64,000 bases of DNA from contig JAIBAP010000011.1 in assembly GCA_019695115.1 (NCBI GenBank), forward strand, positions 1 through 64,000, in the 5' to 3' direction. The notes beneath the pieces were generated by a model. That model saw nothing but the letters and a program-made list of their open reading frames with translations, was not told the origin of the DNA and made no database searches. The DNA is from Caldilineales bacterium (GTDB taxonomy: Bacteria > Chloroflexota > Anaerolineae > J102). A program made the position numbers and the translations under genes. Positions 35,532 through 45,800 of this stretch are shown piece after piece (the first letter of the stretch is position 1; every line of letters starts with the position of its first letter).

Positions 35532-37193
35532 TTAGGGGCAAGCATCTCTGCCCTTTGCCAGCACATCCTCCAGCTCACGCAGCTTCTGGCGCAGGTCTGA
35601 GATCTTGTTCTTGAGATCGTAGCTGACCCATTTGCCCTGCGCCTGCAGGTCGTCGCGCTCGGCCTCGAGCGCCGTCAATTCCTGGCGTCGGGCCGCGTGT
35701 TCCAGGCAGTCCTCGTACAGCCGCCAGCAGAGGACGAGGGTGAGTCGATCGAGTTCAGCCTCCCGGCTCCGCTTTTCCCCCTTCAGACGCTCGATCTGGA
35801 GCGGGTACAGGCCGACGGCGGCCGTAAGGGGGTCCTCGGCCATCACCTTCTGATAGTAATCGATCCGCTGCTGGAGGCTGGCGATCCCTTCGCGCAGGCT
35901 GCCGGCAGTGCTCAGGAGGGTGGGGGTGGCGCTGTGGCGGTGGTCGTGGAGCAGGCTGTCGTCGGGCTTGGGCGGCTGAGGGCAGGGCGACGGCTCGGCT
36001 TGGGCGGCGGGATTCGGCGCCGCTTTGGGGGTGAAGATGACGCCATCATGGGCGTGCAGATGGAGCACCGGCGTGCCAAAACCGCGCCAATCCGACCCTT
36101 TGAAGTTCGTGAAACAGTCGCCGCGCGCCAACGAGACGGCGATATCGACCCGGCCCATCCAGGCGGAGGAGGTGAGCGCCCCGTAGAAACTGGCAGCGAA
36201 GCGGGCGGCGACATCGTCCCGGATCTCGTACTGCATGGCGATCACCGCCGGCATCCCGGCCATCAGCAGCGAAGGAACCATGCCCACGAAGCCGAGGCCG
36301 CTCATCCGGCCCCGCTGCTTCTGCTCCTCGCCCGCCACCTCGGCTCCCTCGCAGGCATTCAGGATCACCAGCCGCAAGTGGTCGCGCTGCGACTCGACCA
36401 CCTGCCGGATCTGCATCTGGTCGATCCACATCTCGTCTGTTTTGGCCGGGCCATCGTCCGGCAGGTCAGGGTGATTGAAGCGCAGGAGGGCGCGCGGGGG
36501 CGCACCCTCCTGGTGCTCGAACTTGCCGTGACCGATGAAGTGGAGGATGTTGAAGGGCGCAGGGCCGGGGGCGCGCAGCGCCTCGATCACGTCCTGGATG
36601 AACACCCGCCCCTTGAGCACCTCGAAGGGGATCTGGGCCTGGCTGAGAATCTCCCTGATCGCCTGCTCCTCCCCATCGGTGTCCAGGCCCGACCCGCGCG
36701 GGATGAGCGCCAGCAGCCGCGGTTTGCCTTCGATTGCCAGCGCCTTGATGGCGCCGTAGTTGAGGTTGAGCAACTGGCGGGTCAGCAGGATGCGGGCGTG
36801 CGTGGCCAGAAAGCTGCCATTCCAGAACAGGAACTCCCACGGTAGGGCGGCGATCTCGGGCGCGTGCTCGTCGATGGCCAGGCGGAGGCGCAGGAAGGTA
36901 TCCGGGTGCGGCTCCACATCCCGCAGATAGACGGCCTCGAACAGTTTCCTGACCTGCCCCTGGAAGAGGGCATCGTAGAGCGTCGTCCCGACTCCGATGA
37001 CGGTCGCTTCCTTGAGCGTGTATTCTTCCTCGCGCATCTGGTACAGGGCCTGGACGAAGTCATCCTGGCTGAGGGCGCGCCAGCCCAGCGGCTCTGGCGC
37101 GGTGGGAGTGGCGCCCTCGATCTCGGCTGTGACGAAGTAGCGCCCGGCGCCGGCCCGGAGAATGCGCAGATCAAGTTCGTGGAAGGTGGTCAT
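35532..37193 (-). CDS. CHAT-domain caspase-like protein
   Basis: A 553-residue protein with a CHAT (caspase-like) domain: catalytic His in LHFIGHGKFEH near residue 221 and Cys in VILNACEGAE near residue 281. A beta-rich N-terminal module (FHELDLRILRAGAGRYFVT) precedes it, the prefix commonly seen in stand-alone CHAT proteins. The last 140 residues are predicted coiled coil (LQQRIDYYQKVMAED and LKNKISDLRQKLREL). CHAT proteases often serve in conflict or regulated death systems, activated by a partner; no effector or sensor gene is adjacent here, so the role is open. A GAGGAG ribosome site precedes ATG 37193. Confidence 0.9.
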   Translation of the reverse strand: MTTFHELDLRILRAGAGRYFVTAEIEGATPTAPEPLGWRALSQDDFVQALYQMREEEYTLKEATVIGVGTTLYDALFQGQVRKLFEAVYLRDVEPHPDTFLRLRLAIDEHAPEIAALPWEFLFWNGSFLATHARILLTRQLLNLNYGAIKALAIEGKPRLLALIPRGSGLDTDGEEQAIREILSQAQIPFEVLKGRVFIQDVIEALRAPGPAPFNILHFIGHGKFEHQEGAPPRALLRFNHPDLPDDGPAKTDEMWIDQMQIRQVVESQRDHLRLVILNACEGAEVAGEEQKQRGRMSGLGFVGMVPSLLMAGMPAVIAMQYEIRDDVAARFAASFYGALTSSAWMGRVDIAVSLARGDCFTNFKGSDWRGFGTPVLHLHAHDGVIFTPKAAPNPAAQAEPSPCPQPPKPDDSLLHDHRHSATPTLLSTAGSLREGIASLQQRIDYYQKVMAEDPLTAAVGLYPLQIERLKGEKRSREAELDRLTLVLCWRLYEDCLEHAARRQELTALEAERDDLQAQGKWVSYDLKNKISDLRQKLRELEDVLAKGRDACP

Positions 37194-37354
37194 GGGGGAA
37201 CTCCTCGCCGTGAATCTGTTCACCACAAAGGTCGGGCGCGATGAAGAACGCGGCGCCATCGGCGCCGAAATCTGGGCGATTGTAAGCGCAAGACGGCGGG
37301 GCTGTCAACGCCATCGGCCACCCCGACGCGGCTTGCGGGCGGCTTGCAGCCGCT

Positions 37355-37383
37355 TTGACAGCGCCATCGCCACGGTTTAGAAT
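37355..37383 (+). promoter_or_regulatory. Promoter of tRNA-Arg
   Basis: TTGACA (37355-37360) and TAGAAT (37378-37383) are 17 bases apart; the tRNA begins 9 bases after the -10. Confidence 0.85.
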
Positions 37384-37392
37384 CGTTCCCAC

Positions 37393-37468
<76 letters not shown>

Positions 37469-37543
37469 GGGTGGCCGTTCGGGGCAAGGTCTTGCTAGAA
37501 TGCCGCAGCGCATGCCTTTGCGAGCGGAGGTCGAACGCGCAAA

Positions 37544-37572
37544 TTGACAAAATAAAACAAATGTTCTATGCT
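37544..37572 (+). promoter_or_regulatory. Promoter of propeller-MoaD operon
   Basis: TTGACA (37544-37549) and TATGCT (37567-37572) are 17 bases apart; GGAGGAAAAC before the ATG at 37677 is a strong ribosome site. Confidence 0.8.
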
Positions 37573-37676
37573 ACCCGCCTCACTGTTCGCCGGGCGCTCA
37601 TCCGGCTCCGGCGGTCAACAGAACCCCACACCACACACAGCCCCAGGCCAGGCGGCCTGGCGGCACGGAGGAAAAC

Positions 37677-38792
37677 ATGACAGGAGTACGCGTGTTGGTT
37701 GGCACCCGCAAGGGCGCCTTCATCCTCACATCCGACGCAAAGCGCGCCCACTGGGACATCAGCGGCCCGCATTTCGCCGGCTGGGAAATCTATCATTTCA
37801 ATGGCTCGCCCGTCGATCCGAACCGGCTGTATGCTTCGCAATCCACCAGCTGGTTCGGGCAGTTGATCCAACGCTCGGACGATGGCGGCGCCACCTGGGA
37901 GCCGGTAGGCAACGAGTTCGCCTACGAAGGCAGCCCCGGCAGCCACCTGTGGTACGACGGCAGCCAACACCCGTGGGAGTTCAAGCGCGTCTGGCGGCTG
38001 GAGCCTTCGCCAATCGACGCCGACACGGTCTATGCCGGGGTCGAGGATGCGGCCCTGTTCCGCTCGACCGACGGCGGCAAGACCTGGCAGGAGCTACCGG
38101 GGCTGCGCGAGGTCAGCGGGCATCTGTGGCAACCGGGCGCCGGCGGGATGTGTCTGCACACCATCCTGCTCGACCCGCACGACGCCCGGCGCCTGTTCGT
38201 CGCCATCTCGGCCGCGGGCGCCTTCCGCACCGACGACGGTGGGGCGACCTGGCGGCCGGTGACGAAGGGGCTGCACTCGCCTTACGAGCTGCCGGATCCA
38301 AAGGCCGAGGTCGGGCACTGCGTCCACAGCATCGCCATGCACCCCTCGCGGGCCAACGTCCTCTTCATGCAAAAGCACTGGGATGTGATGCGCAGCGACG
38401 ACGCCGGCGAGATGTGGCACGAAGTCAGCGGCAATCTGCCCAGCGACTTCGGTTTCCCCATCGCCGTCCATGCCCACGAGCCGGAGACGGTCTACGTCGT
38501 GCCGATCAAGAGCGATTCCGAGCACTACCCGCCCGATGGCAGGCTGCGCGTGTATCGCAGCCGGGCGGGCGGGAACGAGTGGGAGGCGCTGACCAACGGC
38601 CTGCCGCAGAGCAACTGCTATGTGAATGTGTTGCGCAGCGCCCTGGCCGTCGATACGCTCGATTCGTGCGGCGTCTACTTTGGCACCACCGGCGGCCAGG
38701 TCTACGCCTCGGCCGATGCGGGCGACAACTGGATGCCCATCGTCCGCGACCTGCCGGCCGTGCTCTCGGTCGCAGTGCAAACCCTGCCATGA
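37677..38792 (+). CDS. Cytoplasmic BNR-type propeller protein, sialidase-like annotation
   Basis: A 371-residue protein with repeated [16 protein letters not shown] and TDDGGATW motifs forming a beta-propeller. There is no signal peptide, so it is cytoplasmic. It is often annotated as exo-alpha-sialidase or VPS10-like, but I see no catalytic Arg triad or Asp box set that would prove hydrolysis. Its stop overlaps the ATG of a MoaD/ThiS-like gene by four bases. The conserved pair suggests a protein handled by a ubiquitin-like sulfur carrier; function unknown. Confidence 0.85.
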   Translation: MTGVRVLVGTRKGAFILTSDAKRAHWDISGPHFAGWEIYHFNGSPVDPNRLYASQSTSWFGQLIQRSDDGGATWEPVGNEFAYEGSPGSHLWYDGSQHPWEFKRVWRLEPSPIDADTVYAGVEDAALFRSTDGGKTWQELPGLREVSGHLWQPGAGGMCLHTILLDPHDARRLFVAISAAGAFRTDDGGATWRPVTKGLHSPYELPDPKAEVGHCVHSIAMHPSRANVLFMQKHWDVMRSDDAGEMWHEVSGNLPSDFGFPIAVHAHEPETVYVVPIKSDSEHYPPDGRLRVYRSRAGGNEWEALTNGLPQSNCYVNVLRSALAVDTLDSCGVYFGTTGGQVYASADAGDNWMPIVRDLPAVLSVAVQTLP

Positions 38793-39085
38793 TCCGCGTC
38801 GTTCTCCCCCATCACCTGCGCACGCTGGCGAACACGGGCAAGGAAGTGACGCTCCAGGTCGAGGGGCCGGTCACACCCCGGTCGATCCTGGATGCCCTGG
38901 AAACAGCCTATCCCGTGCTGCGGGGGACGATCCGCGACCACGGCACCCTCAAACGGCGGTCGTTGCTACGCTTCTTCGCCTGCGGGCAGGATTGGTCGCA
39001 AGCGCCAGTCGATGCAGTGCTACCGGAACCGGTGGCCACGGGGGCGGAGCCGTTTATGATCGTGGGGGCGATGGCGGGAGGGTAG
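38789..39085 (+). CDS. MoaD/ThiS-like beta-grasp protein
   Basis: A 98-residue beta-grasp protein ([39 protein letters not shown]) ending in MAGG, the diglycine that receives AMP and sulfur in sulfur-carrier proteins. Such carriers serve molybdopterin or thiamin synthesis or other sulfur transfer, but no moaE or thiG gene is near. Its start overlaps the propeller gene by ATGA, so the two proteins are translationally coupled. Confidence 0.85.
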   Translation: MIRVVLPHHLRTLANTGKEVTLQVEGPVTPRSILDALETAYPVLRGTIRDHGTLKRRSLLRFFACGQDWSQAPVDAVLPEPVATGAEPFMIVGAMAGG

Positions 39086-39105
39086 GCTTCTCGTAATAAG
39101 GTTTG

Positions 39106-39160
39106 CGTAGTAACGACTTTAGTCGTTCATGTGGGGAGAACGACTAAAGTCGTTACTACG
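39106..39160. repeat. 22-bp perfect inverted repeat at a convergent gene end
   Basis: Arms at 39106-39127 and 39139-39160 are exact complements with an 11-base spacer; each arm also holds an internal palindrome AACGACTTTAGTCGTT or its AAAG form. The half GTCGTTACTACGAG recurs inside the alpha-mannosidase gene at 53447-53460. Likely a REP-like element that may also stop convergent transcription. Confidence 0.9.
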
Positions 39161-39187
39161 AGGGGATGGGCGAGGCGAGTGGATGGA

Positions 39188-40513
39188 TCAGCGCGCTCGC
39201 GCCCACATCCGCTCGGCCGCGCGCCGCACCCGCGCCCGCATCGCCCCCAGATCTGCCCCCAGCACCTCGCCGTTGCGCACCCGCCACTGCCCGGCCGCCA
39301 TCACATCGCGCACGTGCGTATGATTCCGCCAGAGCACCAGTTGGTCGTACAGATTGTGTTCGGCGGCGGGAGTGGGGAAATCGGCGGCGATGACCTGCAA
39401 ATCGGCCGCCCAACCTGGCTCCAACCGTCCGACGCCCTCCAGCCCGATGGCTTTTGCCCCGCCCTCGGTGGCCAGATAGAAGACCTCGTGGGCGGGCATC
39501 AGCTGCGGGTTCAGTTGCGCCGCCTTGTGGATCAAAAACGCCCCCCGCATCACCTCGAAGAAATCGTGGATGTAGCCGTCTGAACCCAGCCCCACCGTCA
39601 CCTCGGCGGCCAGCTGCTGCGGGATGGGGGCGATGCCGCCGCCCACCTCGCAATTGCTCAGCGGCATGTGCGTGACCTTGACCCCGCGTTCGGCGATGAT
39701 CGCCCGCTCGCGTTCGGAAAGCTGCACGCACTGCGAGGCCAGCATCCCCGGCCCGGTCACGCCCAGATCGTCGTAATATTCCAACGTGCGTTTGCCGAAA
39801 TGCTGGAGGGCGTAGTTCGGTTCGTGTACACCCTCGTTGCAGTGCATGTGGGTCAGCACGCCGCGCTCGGCGCCCAGCTCGAACGCCTGGCGGATGAACT
39901 CGGCCGAGCAGGTGAAGGTGGTGTGAAAGCACATCAGCCCCTGCACCGGCCCGCCCTCGGCTTGGCAGTGGTCGACGAAACGGGCGTTTTCCAACAGGCC
40001 CAGCTGCCCGTTGGCCTTGCTCACCCGCTCGGTGGCCTCGAACGAGAGGATGCCGCGCAGACCCCGCTGCTCGACGACCTCTTTCTGGGCGAAGAGCGCA
40101 TCGGGTAGGGCGAACGGCGCCTCGAGACAGTCATAAAAGCCGGTGATGCCGCTGCGCAGCATGGCGGCGACAACCCAATCGGTGGCGGTGACGATCATCT
40201 CGTGGTCGAGCGCGTCCTCCACCAGCGGCCACCAGAACTCGGCCAGGAAGCCCCAGAAGTCGGCAGGGGCCTTGACCAGGGGGATGCCGTGGGCCAGGAC
40301 GCCGTAGAGATGGGTGTGAGCATCGACAAAGCCGGGGGCCAGGACATGGCCGGAGGCGTCGATGATCTCATCGTCAGGAAAGCTCGCCCGCAGATCGGCG
40401 TTGGCGCCGACGGCGGCGATGCGGTCTCCGAGCAGACGCACACCCCAGTCGGGTTTGGGCGCCTGGTGGGGGGTGGTGATCAGCCAGGTGGGGAGGATGA
40501 GTGTCGCTTTCAT
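39188..40513 (-). CDS. Amidohydrolase, TRZ/ATZ chlorohydrolase-like
   Basis: Metal-dependent amidohydrolase of 441 residues. The HTHLYG motif (near residue 65), MHCNEG and GLGSDG carry the expected metal ligands, with a C-terminal beta-sandwich. The group includes guanine deaminase, adenosine deaminases and cytosine deaminases. The gene follows a BMP-type binding protein gene by 20 bases, so uptake and deamination of a nucleoside or base is a reasonable guess. ATG at 40513 was chosen because the 34-residue extension is unconserved. Confidence 0.88.
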   Translation of the reverse strand: MKATLILPTWLITTPHQAPKPDWGVRLLGDRIAAVGANADLRASFPDDEIIDASGHVLAPGFVDAHTHLYGVLAHGIPLVKAPADFWGFLAEFWWPLVEDALDHEMIVTATDWVVAAMLRSGITGFYDCLEAPFALPDALFAQKEVVEQRGLRGILSFEATERVSKANGQLGLLENARFVDHCQAEGGPVQGLMCFHTTFTCSAEFIRQAFELGAERGVLTHMHCNEGVHEPNYALQHFGKRTLEYYDDLGVTGPGMLASQCVQLSERERAIIAERGVKVTHMPLSNCEVGGGIAPIPQQLAAEVTVGLGSDGYIHDFFEVMRGAFLIHKAAQLNPQLMPAHEVFYLATEGGAKAIGLEGVGRLEPGWAADLQVIAADFPTPAAEHNLYDQLVLWRNHTHVRDVMAAGQWRVRNGEVLGADLGAMRARVRRAAERMWARAR

Positions 40514-40532
40514 GGTCGAACTGGGGTCATCG

Positions 40533-41696
40533 TCAAGTCGGGCGTGGAACCGGCGTTTTGGCAGTGGCCTGGGGTGAGCGGGCGTCTGGGGGATGATAGC
40601 TGTCTTCGATGACATGGCCGCTCTCGTCGAGCAGGATTTTGCCGTCGATCAGCGCCTGGATGGCGGCATCCACCTCGGCGGCGACGGCGGCAGGCGTGCG
40701 ATCGGTATACACAAGGCCGTGGGCGTCCTCGGCAAAGCCGACGGTGTGGCTCGTCCATGTCATCTCGCCGTCCTCGATGGCGGCGACGGCAGCCAGGATG
40801 ACCTCATCGACACGCTGTTGGACGACAGCCAGCACCGGCGCGGCGGGGGGCGAGGCCGGCCGGTAACTCCAGCCGATGAGGGCGGCCCCTTCGCTCACCT
40901 CGGCCGCCCCTTCACTCACCGCCCCTGCGTCGATGCCGCCGTGGGCCAGGATCAACTCACTCCCCGACTCGTACAGATTGATGGCGGCGTCCTTCGCCCG
41001 CCCGGCGACGTCTTCTGTCGCGGCGCCGGCATAGATGACCGGCACGTTTTCGACCGCCGGATTGACCCGTTTCGCCGCCTCCTCGAAGGCGGTGAAGTCG
41101 GCGGCGCTGGCGGCGGATGCCACCGTCCCCAGCCCGCCCAAACGCCCGCTTTCCACCATCAGCCCGGCCAGGATGCCCGCCGCATAGCCCGCCTCGCCCG
41201 GCCGGAAGCTGAACGAGGCCAGGTTGCCGGGGTTCGAGGCCGTCCCGCCGATCTGGAGGAAGCGGACATCGGGATATTCCTGGGCCACAGTTGTCAGCGC
41301 CAGGCCGAATTCAGGGCCGTGACCGATGATGATGTCGAAGCCGCCCTCGGCATAGGAGCGTAGCAGATTGACCTGGTCGCCCTCGGCCACATTTTCGCGG
41401 TGGGCGATGGTCGCGCCCTGCTCTGCCAGCGCCTGCAAGCCCTCGAACGCAGCCTGGTTCCAGCCGCCGTCGCTCACCGGGCCAGAAGTGAGCAACGCAA
41501 CCGCCGGCCCAGAGACGGCGCCGGTGGAGGCCGGGGAGGGTGTGGGCAAGGGAGAGATGGCAGCTGTCGTGGGCGAGGCGACGGCGGTCGGACGGGCAGC
41601 AGTGGGGGCTGGCGTCAGCCGCGAGCCACGGCATCCCGCCAGGGCAGCCGCCAGGATGAGCACAAGCGCAAGGATGAGGAACGATTTGGGGCGCAT
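40533..41696 (-). CDS. BMP-family lipoprotein, ABC substrate-binding protein
   Basis: Secreted lipoprotein of 387 residues of the BMP/Med (PnrA) family, which binds purine nucleosides in characterised members. Lipobox AALAGCRG (Cys 22), a Thr/Pro linker, then VALLTSGPVSDGGWNQAAFE, GGFDIIIGHGPEFGLAL, VRFLQIGGTASNPGN and GYAAGILAGLMVES are typical. The ATPase and permease genes are absent from the window. Directly upstream of the amidohydrolase gene. Confidence 0.9.
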   Translation of the reverse strand: MRPKSFLILALVLILAAALAGCRGSRLTPAPTAARPTAVASPTTAAISPLPTPSPASTGAVSGPAVALLTSGPVSDGGWNQAAFEGLQALAEQGATIAHRENVAEGDQVNLLRSYAEGGFDIIIGHGPEFGLALTTVAQEYPDVRFLQIGGTASNPGNLASFSFRPGEAGYAAGILAGLMVESGRLGGLGTVASAASAADFTAFEEAAKRVNPAVENVPVIYAGAATEDVAGRAKDAAINLYESGSELILAHGGIDAGAVSEGAAEVSEGAALIGWSYRPASPPAAPVLAVVQQRVDEVILAAVAAIEDGEMTWTSHTVGFAEDAHGLVYTDRTPAAVAAEVDAAIQALIDGKILLDESGHVIEDSYHPPDARSPQATAKTPVPRPT

Positions 41697-41862
41697 AGGT
41701 TCTCCGAAGCTGTGATTATAGCAGCCGGTGGCCTGTTTTCACGACCCGGCGGGTCTTGGCATTGGCGCGGGCTGGCTGTACACTGAGACGTATGAGCCGT
41801 CGTTCCCCACACCCCTCAAGTTCGATGATTTCGACAGGCGTCTCGCACCCAGAGGACATCCC

Positions 41863-42708
41863 ATGAAGGTCAGCAAAGCCGTGATCACCGCCGCCGGACG
41901 CGACCAGCGCACCCTGCCCTTGCAGACCGTGGTCGATCGCGATGGCGTCCCCAAATCCGTTCTCCGCATCCTGGTCGAGGAAGCCCTGCGGGCCGGCATC
42001 GACGACATCGGCGTGGTCGTCTGCCCTGGCGACGAGGCCGCCTATGCCGCGGCTGTGGGTGATTGGGGGCGCCGACTGAGTTTCATCCCGCAGGTCGAGC
42101 CGCGCGGCTACGGCCATGCCATCTACTGCGCCAGAGAGTATGCAGCCGGCCGGCCTTTCCTGCACCTGGTGGGCGACCATCTGTGGGTGGGCAAGGGCGC
42201 AAAGGGCTGCGCCGAACAGGTGGTGGAGGTGGCGGAGGCGGAAAATTGCAGCGTTTCGGCGGTGCAGTCGTCGCGCGAGACCCTGCTCCGCTATCATGGC
42301 GCGGTGGGGGGGCGGCGAGTGGCGGGGCGGCAGGACCTTTATCTGGTGGAGGATGTGATCGAAAAGCCGACGCCCACCGAGGCCGAGCAGCGCCTGCTGG
42401 TGCCCGGCCTGCGGGCGGGGCACTACCTGTGCTTCTTCGGCATGCACGTGCTGACGCCCGCCGTGATGGACATCCTGGCCGGGCTGCTGGAGCAGCCGCC
42501 CGCCCCCGGCCTGTTTTCGCGCACCCTGGCTGCCCTGGCCGGGCGTGAGCGCTATTTGGCGCTGGAACGGCCCTGGCAGCGTTATGACGTCGGCGTCAAG
42601 TACGGTCTGTTCATCGCCCAACTTGCCCTGGCCCTCAGCGGCAGCGAGCGCGATGATGTGCTTTCGCACCTCCTGGAGCTGCTGGCCACCCGCGAATTGC
42701 AGAACTGA
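41863..42708 (+). CDS. GalU-like nucleotide-sugar pyrophosphorylase
   Basis: Nucleotidyltransferase of 281 residues resembling UTP-glucose-1-phosphate uridylyltransferase. The nucleotide-binding loop reads [20 protein letters not shown], a variant of AGxGTRLLP, followed by [30 protein letters not shown] and VGDHLWVG. The missing GTR in the loop and Arg-Asp-Gln instead make activity or substrate uncertain. An AGAGGACA ribosome site precedes ATG 41863. It is next to a large fused kinase/pyrophosphorylase, pointing to nucleotide-sugar supply. Confidence 0.8.
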   Translation: MKVSKAVITAAGRDQRTLPLQTVVDRDGVPKSVLRILVEEALRAGIDDIGVVVCPGDEAAYAAAVGDWGRRLSFIPQVEPRGYGHAIYCAREYAAGRPFLHLVGDHLWVGKGAKGCAEQVVEVAEAENCSVSAVQSSRETLLRYHGAVGGRRVAGRQDLYLVEDVIEKPTPTEAEQRLLVPGLRAGHYLCFFGMHVLTPAVMDILAGLLEQPPAPGLFSRTLAALAGRERYLALERPWQRYDVGVKYGLFIAQLALALSGSERDDVLSHLLELLATRELQN

Positions 42709-42771
42709 GAGGAAGAGACCACTTTCATCACGAATGACACGAATAGACGAATAACACGAATCCTTCGGATT

Positions 42772-42799
42772 ACCTGTCTACCTGTCTACTTGTCTACTT
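42772..42799 (+). repeat. Octanucleotide array (ACYTGTCT)3 before the fused kinase gene
   Basis: ACCTGTCT, ACCTGTCT and ACTTGTCT stand in tandem, then ACTTTCCCCCT and the ATG at 42807. Before it, ACGAAT words recur several times (42730-42770), another short repeat. Period 8 here, unlike the period-7 arrays. Confidence 0.9.
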
Positions 42800-42806
42800 T
42801 CCCCCT

Positions 42807-45800
42807 ATGTCCGCACCGTTGATCGAGATCATCACCTCATCCGACCCTGCCATCCGCGATCGTTCGGTCGACGCGTATGGCAGGACGGCAACGTTGGGCG
42901 AACTGCTGGCCGATTGCGTCGAGCTGGAGGCATTTCGCCGCCAGAGCGACAATCTCTACGAGCGGGTGCGGGCGCTTTTCTTCCTCTACGCCATCCATCG
43001 CTTCCATCTGCCGCAGAAGGCGGGCCTGCGGCCGCTGGGGCTGGTGCCTTTCGAGGGCTACAGCTATCTACTCAGCCGCCGCTTCGAGGAGGCGATCGAG
43101 GTCTTTCTGCGCAGCCAGGAGCAGCAGGGCGCCAACGAGGCCATCTCCAGTGCCCTGGCCGCCGCCTACCATCGCCTGGGCTTCCAGACCCTGGCCGACC
43201 AGGTGCGGCGCAGCGTGCGTTCGGTGCGCGGGAACCAGTGGATGTTCCGCATCGGCCACCCCGCCGACCAGCCCCTGACCGTGCGCCCCGAACTGTTGCG
43301 CCGGCCCTCGCCCGCTTCGCCCTACCCCATCCTGCGCGAAACGACGCCCGTGCGGATGGATCTTTCGCACAGCGCCTGGAGCGATATTTTCTTTTTGGGG
43401 ATGGATTTCCCTGAAGGGGCGCGCGTCCTCAATGTTTCCATCGATTTGGGCGTGCATGGTCGCGATGCTGCGCCCCGGCCGCCGGTCGAGGCCTACTTTC
43501 GGGTCATCGACGAGCCGGTGTTGCGGCTGGCCAGCGTCGATCTGGGGGCGATGGCCGAGATCAGGAATCTGGCCGAAGTTTTCGATTTCGCCAGGGACTA
43601 TCTGGGCCTGCTCAAGGCGGCGCTGATCGCCTCTGGCCTGACCCCGCCCGGCATGGAAGGTTCGGAGCAGAGCCTGGCCGACTTGCTGGCGCAACTGGTG
43701 GGGCCAGGACGCGGGATCGAGCTGGTCAGCAATGTCAACGGCATCCCTAAAGGCTCGCGGCTGGCCGTCTCGACCAATCTGCTGGCCTGTCTGATCAGCG
43801 TCTGTATGCGCGCCACCGGGCAGGCGCGCGGGCTGGAGGGGCCGCTGGCCGAGCACGAACGCCGTCTGGCCGCGGCGCGCGCCATCCTGGGCGAATGGCT
43901 GGCCGGGTCGGGCGGCGGCTGGCAGGATTCGGGCGGGCTGTGGCCGGGGATCAAGCTCATCCAGGGGGCGCTGGCCGGCGAGGGCGACCCGGAGTTCGGG
44001 ATCAGCCGCGGACGGCTTCTGCCCACCCATCGCATCTTCACCGCCGAGGATGTCTCGCCCGACACCCGGCGGCGTTTGCAGGAAAGCCTGGTGCTGGTGC
44101 ACGGCGGCATGGCCCAGAATGTCGGCCCCATCCTGGAGATGGTGACAGAGAAATACCTGCTGCGTTCTGAAGCCGAATGGCAGGGCCGGCAAGAGGCGTG
44201 TCGTGTGCTCGATGAGGTGGTGGCCGCGCTGGAGGCGGGCGACATCCGCGCCATCGGCGGCGTCACCACCCGCAATTTCTTCGGCCCCATCCAGACCATC
44301 ATCCCCTGGGCCAGCAATCTCTACACCGAGACCCTGATCGGGGCCATGCGCGGGGCATTCGGCGCACGGTTCTGGGGCTTCTGGATGTTGGGCGGGATGT
44401 CGGGCGGGGGCATGGGTTTCATTTTCGAGCCAAACGTGCGGGCCGAGGCGCAGGCCCAGCTGGCCGCAGTGATGGCGGCGACTAAGCGTCGTTTCGAGTC
44501 GGCCCTGCCCTTTGCCATGCAGCCGGTGGTGTACGATTTTGCCATCAACGAGCGCGGCGCCTGGTGCGACCTGTTGGACGATAGCAGCCAGGAGGGCGAC
44601 CGCTTACCGCTGATGCCGCCCGGCTACTATACGATGGTGGCGCCGGGGCTGTTACGGCAGGATGGGCAGAGTTTGCCGGCCTCGCGACGGGCAGAACTGG
44701 CCCTGTTCGGGGCCGCTTGCCGCACCCGGCCCGAGCTGGCGGGGATGGTGCAGGTGTTGTTCGACCGCATGTTGCCGCGGGCGGGCCAGGCCGCGGTCAA
44801 CCGCCAGGATCTGGAGGCGATGCTGGCCGAGTTCGGTTTCGACCGCATCCAACACGAGCAGATCCGGGCCGACCTGCGGGCGGGGCGCATCGGTTTGGCC
44901 CAGAACCGGCTGCCCGCGGCCAGCGATATCCGCGATGCACAGGCGGGCGATGTCTTCGACCTGACGGAGGCGACGCTCTCTGGCGACCGTGCCGGCGCCG
45001 AACGGTGGGCGCAGCAGGGGCTGGAGATGTTGGCGAGCGGGGCCGTGGCCGTGGTCAGCTTTGCGGGCGGGGTGGGCAGCCGCTGGACGCAAGGCGCCGG
45101 GGTGGTGAAGGCGCTGCATCCTTTCTGCAAGTTGGGGGGCAGGCATCGCACTTTTATCGAGATCCATCTGGCCAAGAACCGCCGCCTGAGCCGCCTCTGT
45201 GGACGCCCCATCCCGCATGTGATCACCACCAGCTACCTGACCCATGCGCCCATCCAGGATTTCCTGGCCGCCGAGCACAACTACGGCTTCGACGGCCCCC
45301 TCATCCTCTCGCCGGGGCGGGCGGTGGGTCTGCGGCTGACGCCGATGGCCCGCGACCTGCGCTTCGCCTGGGAGGAATTGCCCCAGCAGCTGCTGGACGA
45401 ACAGGCGCAGAAGGTGCGGGCAAGCCTGCACGCGGCCTTGATCGGTTGGGCGCAGACGGCCGGCGAAGGTAGCGACTACACCGACAATCTGCCTGCCCAG
45501 TGCCTGCACCCGGTCGGGCACTGGTATGAGATCGCCAACATGCTCAAAAATGGCGTCCTCGCCCGCCTGCTGGCCGATTTCCCCACCCTGCGCTATCTGC
45601 TGGCGCACAACATCGATGCTGTCGGGGTGGATGCCAACCCGGCTGTGTTGGGCTGGGTGATGGAGCAGGGCGCGGCGCTGGTATCCGAGGTGATCGCCCG
45701 CGGGGTCGATGACCGCGGCGGCGGGCTGGCGCGGGTGGATGGCCGGCTGCGGCTGTTGGAGGGGTTGGCGATGCCGCGCGAGGAGGACGAGTTCCGCCTT

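Noticed and set aside
42721-42771. ACGAAT repeats as a regulatory array
   Set aside because: Loose and irregular; likely another decayed repeat, so not listed separately as a site.
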